Below, one piece after another: positions 5,983 through 8,008 of a stretch of DNA of 8,008 nt. Position numbers and translations under genes: made by a program. Numbering within the stretch: the first letter of the stretch is position 1; each line of letters opens with the position of its first letter. The notes below the pieces were generated by a model. That model made no database searches. It had not been told where the DNA came from and worked only from the letters and a program-made list of their open reading frames with translations. The DNA lies in assembly GCA_937138275.1 (NCBI GenBank), contig CAKZOY010000174.1, positions 1 to 8,008 on the forward strand. The letters run 5' to 3'. Source of the stretch: an uncultured Chloroflexota bacterium (GTDB lineage Bacteria; Chloroflexota; Anaerolineae; B4-G1; DUEL01).

Positions 5983-5990
5983 AGAGAAAC

Positions 5991-8008
5991 ATGCCTGCCG
6001 ACTGGCCCCATCACATCATCCGGTTTGCCGCTGCCCTCCTCAAGCACCAGGCCGAGTTATGGCTGGGGAAGGACGCGGCCGGCATCGCCGGGCAGACGCT
6101 CGTTGACATCGGCGGGGAGGAACTCCAGCAGAAGGTGGACGCCCTGCTGGCCGATCGCGCCACCGCCGGGAAACTCCTGGAGGCTGCCCGCCGGGCGGAT
6201 GCGTATTTCCTGAAGCACTGCCCGGACGACGCGCTGAGGCAGTACTTTGCCAACCTCTCCTTTGGCGACCTGCCCTCCGTCCAGGCGGCGCTGGCCGACC
6301 TCCCCCAGGCGATGAGCCCGGAGAAGGTGGAGGCGGCCCTGCGGGAGGCGCTGGCGCGAGATGCCCTCTTTCTCACCCCCGCCCAACAGGAGGAGGGCGC
6401 GCGCCTCTACACCGAGGCGCTGGTGCGCGCCGTGGCCCCGCTGGAAGAGTTCTTCCGTCCTCTGGTCGTGCAGATGCTCTCCGACCTGCGCCAGGACCTG
6501 CGCCAGACCCGCCAGGAGTTGACCGAGGGGCAGAAGATGCTGCTGGAACGCCTGGATCGCGTACTGGAGCACCCCCAGCAAGGCGCCCCGCCGCCTGCCG
6601 TTCCCCGCAACCTCTTCCAGATTCCGCCCCCGCCGCCGGACCTGGTGGAGCGCCCGGCCGAGATGGAGGAAGTGCGCCGAGCCCTCCGGGACGGGAGGGG
6701 CGCCGCCATCTCCGGCCTGACCGGCCTGGGCGGTGTGGGCAAGACTGTCCTGGGGCTGGCTATCGCCCGCGAACTGGCCGCGGACTTCCCCGACGGGCAG
6801 ATATTCCTGGACCTGAAGGGGACGGCCCGCAAACCGGAAAAGCCCCTCACCCCCGCCGACGCGATGCGGCACGTGCTCCACTCCTTTGAGCCGGAGATGG
6901 ACCTGCGCGCGCGGAGCGACGCCGAACTGCAGGCCCTCTACTGCCGGATGCTGGAGGGGAAACGGGTGCTGCTCTTCTGGGACAACGTCCGTTCCGCCGA
7001 CCAGGTGCGGTCGCTCCTGCCGCCGCCCTCCTGTGCTATGCTCCTCACCTCCCGCTGGCACTTCCCCCTGCCGAGGATGAAAGCGGTGAAGGTGGGCGTG
7101 ATGAAACCGGAGGAGGCGGAGCGGTTCCTGCGGGAACTCTGCCCGCGCGTCGGGGAGCACGCCGGAGAACTGGCCCGCCGCTGCGGCTATCTCCCCCTGG
7201 CCCTGCGCCTGGCCGGGGGATTCCTCTCCGTCAACGAAGATTGGAGTGTGCCCGAATACCTGGCCCGCCTGGAGACGCGCCGCCTCGCCGCCCTGCGCCC
7301 CACCGAGGGGGACGCCGAACGGGACCTGGAGACGGTCTTCGCCGAGAGTTACGAGGCGCTGGGGGAGGAGGAGCGGCGGTTCTGGCGGATGCTGGCGGTC
7401 TTCCCCGCGCCCTTTGACCGCCCCGCCGCCGCGGCGGTGTGGGGCCTGGACGACGATGCCGCCCACGACCGGCTCTCCCTTTTCTGCCGGTACAGTTTGC
7501 TGGACTATACGGCCGACGGCGGCGCGGGCCGCTACGAACTCCACGACCTCCTGCGCGAATTCGCCCTGGACCGCCGGACAGCCGAGGAAGCCGAGGCCGC
7601 TGGGCGGCGCCACGCCGAACATTTCCTGCGCGTCCTGGAGAGCGCAGACGAGTTCTACCTGCAGGGCGGCGCGGCCGTTCTTGCCGGCCTGGCCCTCTAC
7701 GACCGGGAGGCGGAGCACATCCGCGCCGGATGGCGCTGGGCGGCGGCGCACAGCCCCGCACTTTGCAGCGCCTACCCGGGCGCGGGTGTGTACGTGCTGG
7801 CCCTGCGGCTGACGCCGAAGGACTGGATGGAGTGGCTGGAGATGGCTCTGGATGCGGCGCGGCAGTTGGGCGATCGGCGCGCAGAAGGGTCTATCCTGGG
7901 CAACCTGGGGAGTGCCTACTTCGCCCTGGGCGATGCCCGCCGGGCGATTGAGTTCCACGAGAAGCGCCTGGAAATCGCCCGCGAGATCGGCGACCGGCGG
8001 GGGGAGGG
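5991..8008 (+). CDS. NB-ARC/TPR STAND NTPase, 3' end outside the window
   Basis: The 672 codons seen run open off the window edge. STAND proteins are switch ATPases that assemble when a C-terminal sensor binds its trigger; bacterial members act in regulation and some in antiphage defence. Residues 1-195 are alpha-helical and unassigned, ending in a likely coiled coil (160-194). A Pro-rich linker follows (195-216). The NB-ARC core has the entry motif ERPAEMEEVRRAL (220-232), Walker A GLGGVGKT (245-252), FPDGQIFLDLKG (266-277), Walker B VLLFWDN (326-332, D331), sensor MLLTSR (350-355) and the GLPL-like CGYLPLALRL (398-407). A winged-helix region ends in the MHD-like LHDLLREFA (517-525). Then come DREAEHIRAGWRWA (571-584) and TPR units of 40 residues, with GDRRAE at 627-632 and GDRRGE at 667-672. 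Trp before the Walker B Asp is unusual. The arrangement is common in Chloroflexota. The trigger and output are unknown. Transcription probably comes from 5705-5732 through a terminator-containing leader. Confidence 0.9.
   Translation, partial: MPADWPHHIIRFAAALLKHQAELWLGKDAAGIAGQTLVDIGGEELQQKVDALLADRATAGKLLEAARRADAYFLKHCPDDALRQYFANLSFGDLPSVQAALADLPQAMSPEKVEAALREALARDALFLTPAQQEEGARLYTEALVRAVAPLEEFFRPLVVQMLSDLRQDLRQTRQELTEGQKMLLERLDRVLEHPQQGAPPPAVPRNLFQIPPPPPDLVERPAEMEEVRRALRDGRGAAISGLTGLGGVGKTVLGLAIARELAADFPDGQIFLDLKGTARKPEKPLTPADAMRHVLHSFEPEMDLRARSDAELQALYCRMLEGKRVLLFWDNVRSADQVRSLLPPPSCAMLLTSRWHFPLPRMKAVKVGVMKPEEAERFLRELCPRVGEHAGELARRCGYLPLALRLAGGFLSVNEDWSVPEYLARLETRRLAALRPTEGDAERDLETVFAESYEALGEEERRFWRMLAVFPAPFDRPAAAAVWGLDDDAAHDRLSLFCRYSLLDYTADGGAGRYELHDLLREFALDRRTAEEAEAAGRRHAEHFLRVLESADEFYLQGGAAVLAGLALYDREAEHIRAGWRWAAAHSPALCSAYPGAGVYVLALRLTPKDWMEWLEMALDAARQLGDRRAEGSILGNLGSAYFALGDARRAIEFHEKRLEIAREIGDRRGE
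7869..8008 (+). repeat. Start of a 120-bp coding repeat (TPR units)
   Basis: The codons for GDRRAE at 7869 and GDRRGE at 7989 lie exactly 120 bp apart, one 40-residue TPR unit of the NLGSAYFALGDARRAIEF type. Only the first full unit and the start of the next are present. Further near-identical units are expected past the window edge. Confidence 0.7.

Larger units (their letters stand above)
5483..5990. other. 508-bp divergent intergenic region
   Basis: There is no convincing conventional gene here. The frames that stay open are low-complexity runs of Pro, Arg, Gly and Ser. The region contains two divergent promoters, three inverted repeats, a candidate leader ORF and polypyrimidine tracts at 5829-5868. 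Positions 5840-5850 can also pair with 5934-5944 as an outer stem enclosing the T6 terminator. A small hairpin GCGGC-GAA-GCCGC lies at 5907-5919. No convincing promoter is visible between 5901 and 5990. Confidence 0.7.

Noticed and set aside
5483..5992. Upstream in-frame extension of the permease to 762 codons
   Set aside because: It would be translated across the ABC promoter and two palindromes, is low-complexity, and ATG 5482 has a well-placed AAGGAG.
6057..7958. A 633-codon open frame on the minus strand opposite the STAND gene
   Set aside because: The plus strand encodes clear NB-ARC and TPR motifs across the same span; the antisense frame has no recognisable domain and reflects GC-rich codon bias.

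Overview
The window is GC-rich chromosomal DNA from a bacterium. The most likely group is Chloroflexota (Anaerolineae or a thermophilic relative), inferred from three things: the 40-residue 'GDRRGE' type TPR repeat behind an NB-ARC module, the short FtsY without an acidic N-terminal domain, and the intergenic heptamer and palindromic repeats. This assignment is an inference from sequence style; nothing in the window proves it.

Layout, left to right. Positions 1-64 are a tandem array of a 7-bp unit (nine copies, arranged as three 21-bp super-units) that runs into the ATG of ftsY (65-976, +), the signal recognition particle receptor GTPase. An intrinsic terminator follows ftsY. Next is rocD (1091-2290, +), a PLP-dependent ornithine aminotransferase with a strong Shine-Dalgarno and a GTG start. 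A perfect 21-bp hairpin (2336-2380) sits between rocD and the convergent ABC operon and abuts the operon's last stop codon. The operon (minus strand, 5482 to 2379) encodes a 592-aa permease with two fused membrane domains and a 440-aa NitT/TauT-type ATPase with a C-terminal AAA-associated domain. The two genes are 2 bases apart. No substrate-binding protein is present in the window.

Positions 5483-5990 are a 508-bp divergent intergenic region with no convincing conventional gene. It holds two matching sigma70-like promoters (both TTGCCA-N16-TACAAT), one for the ABC operon and one pointing right. It also holds a perfect 20-bp palindrome, and a leader with a possible leaderless 16-codon ORF and two terminator-like hairpins. 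The second hairpin is a long stem followed by six T residues.

The last gene (5991 to the window end, +) is an NB-ARC/TPR STAND NTPase, open at its 3' end. It has an unassigned alpha-helical N-terminal domain of about 195 residues, a Pro-rich linker, a complete NB-ARC core, a winged-helix region and the first TPR repeat units. The most interesting part of the window is this STAND gene with its leader, which looks as if transcription could be attenuated before the coding region. The housekeeping genes (ftsY, rocD) and the transporter look ordinary.
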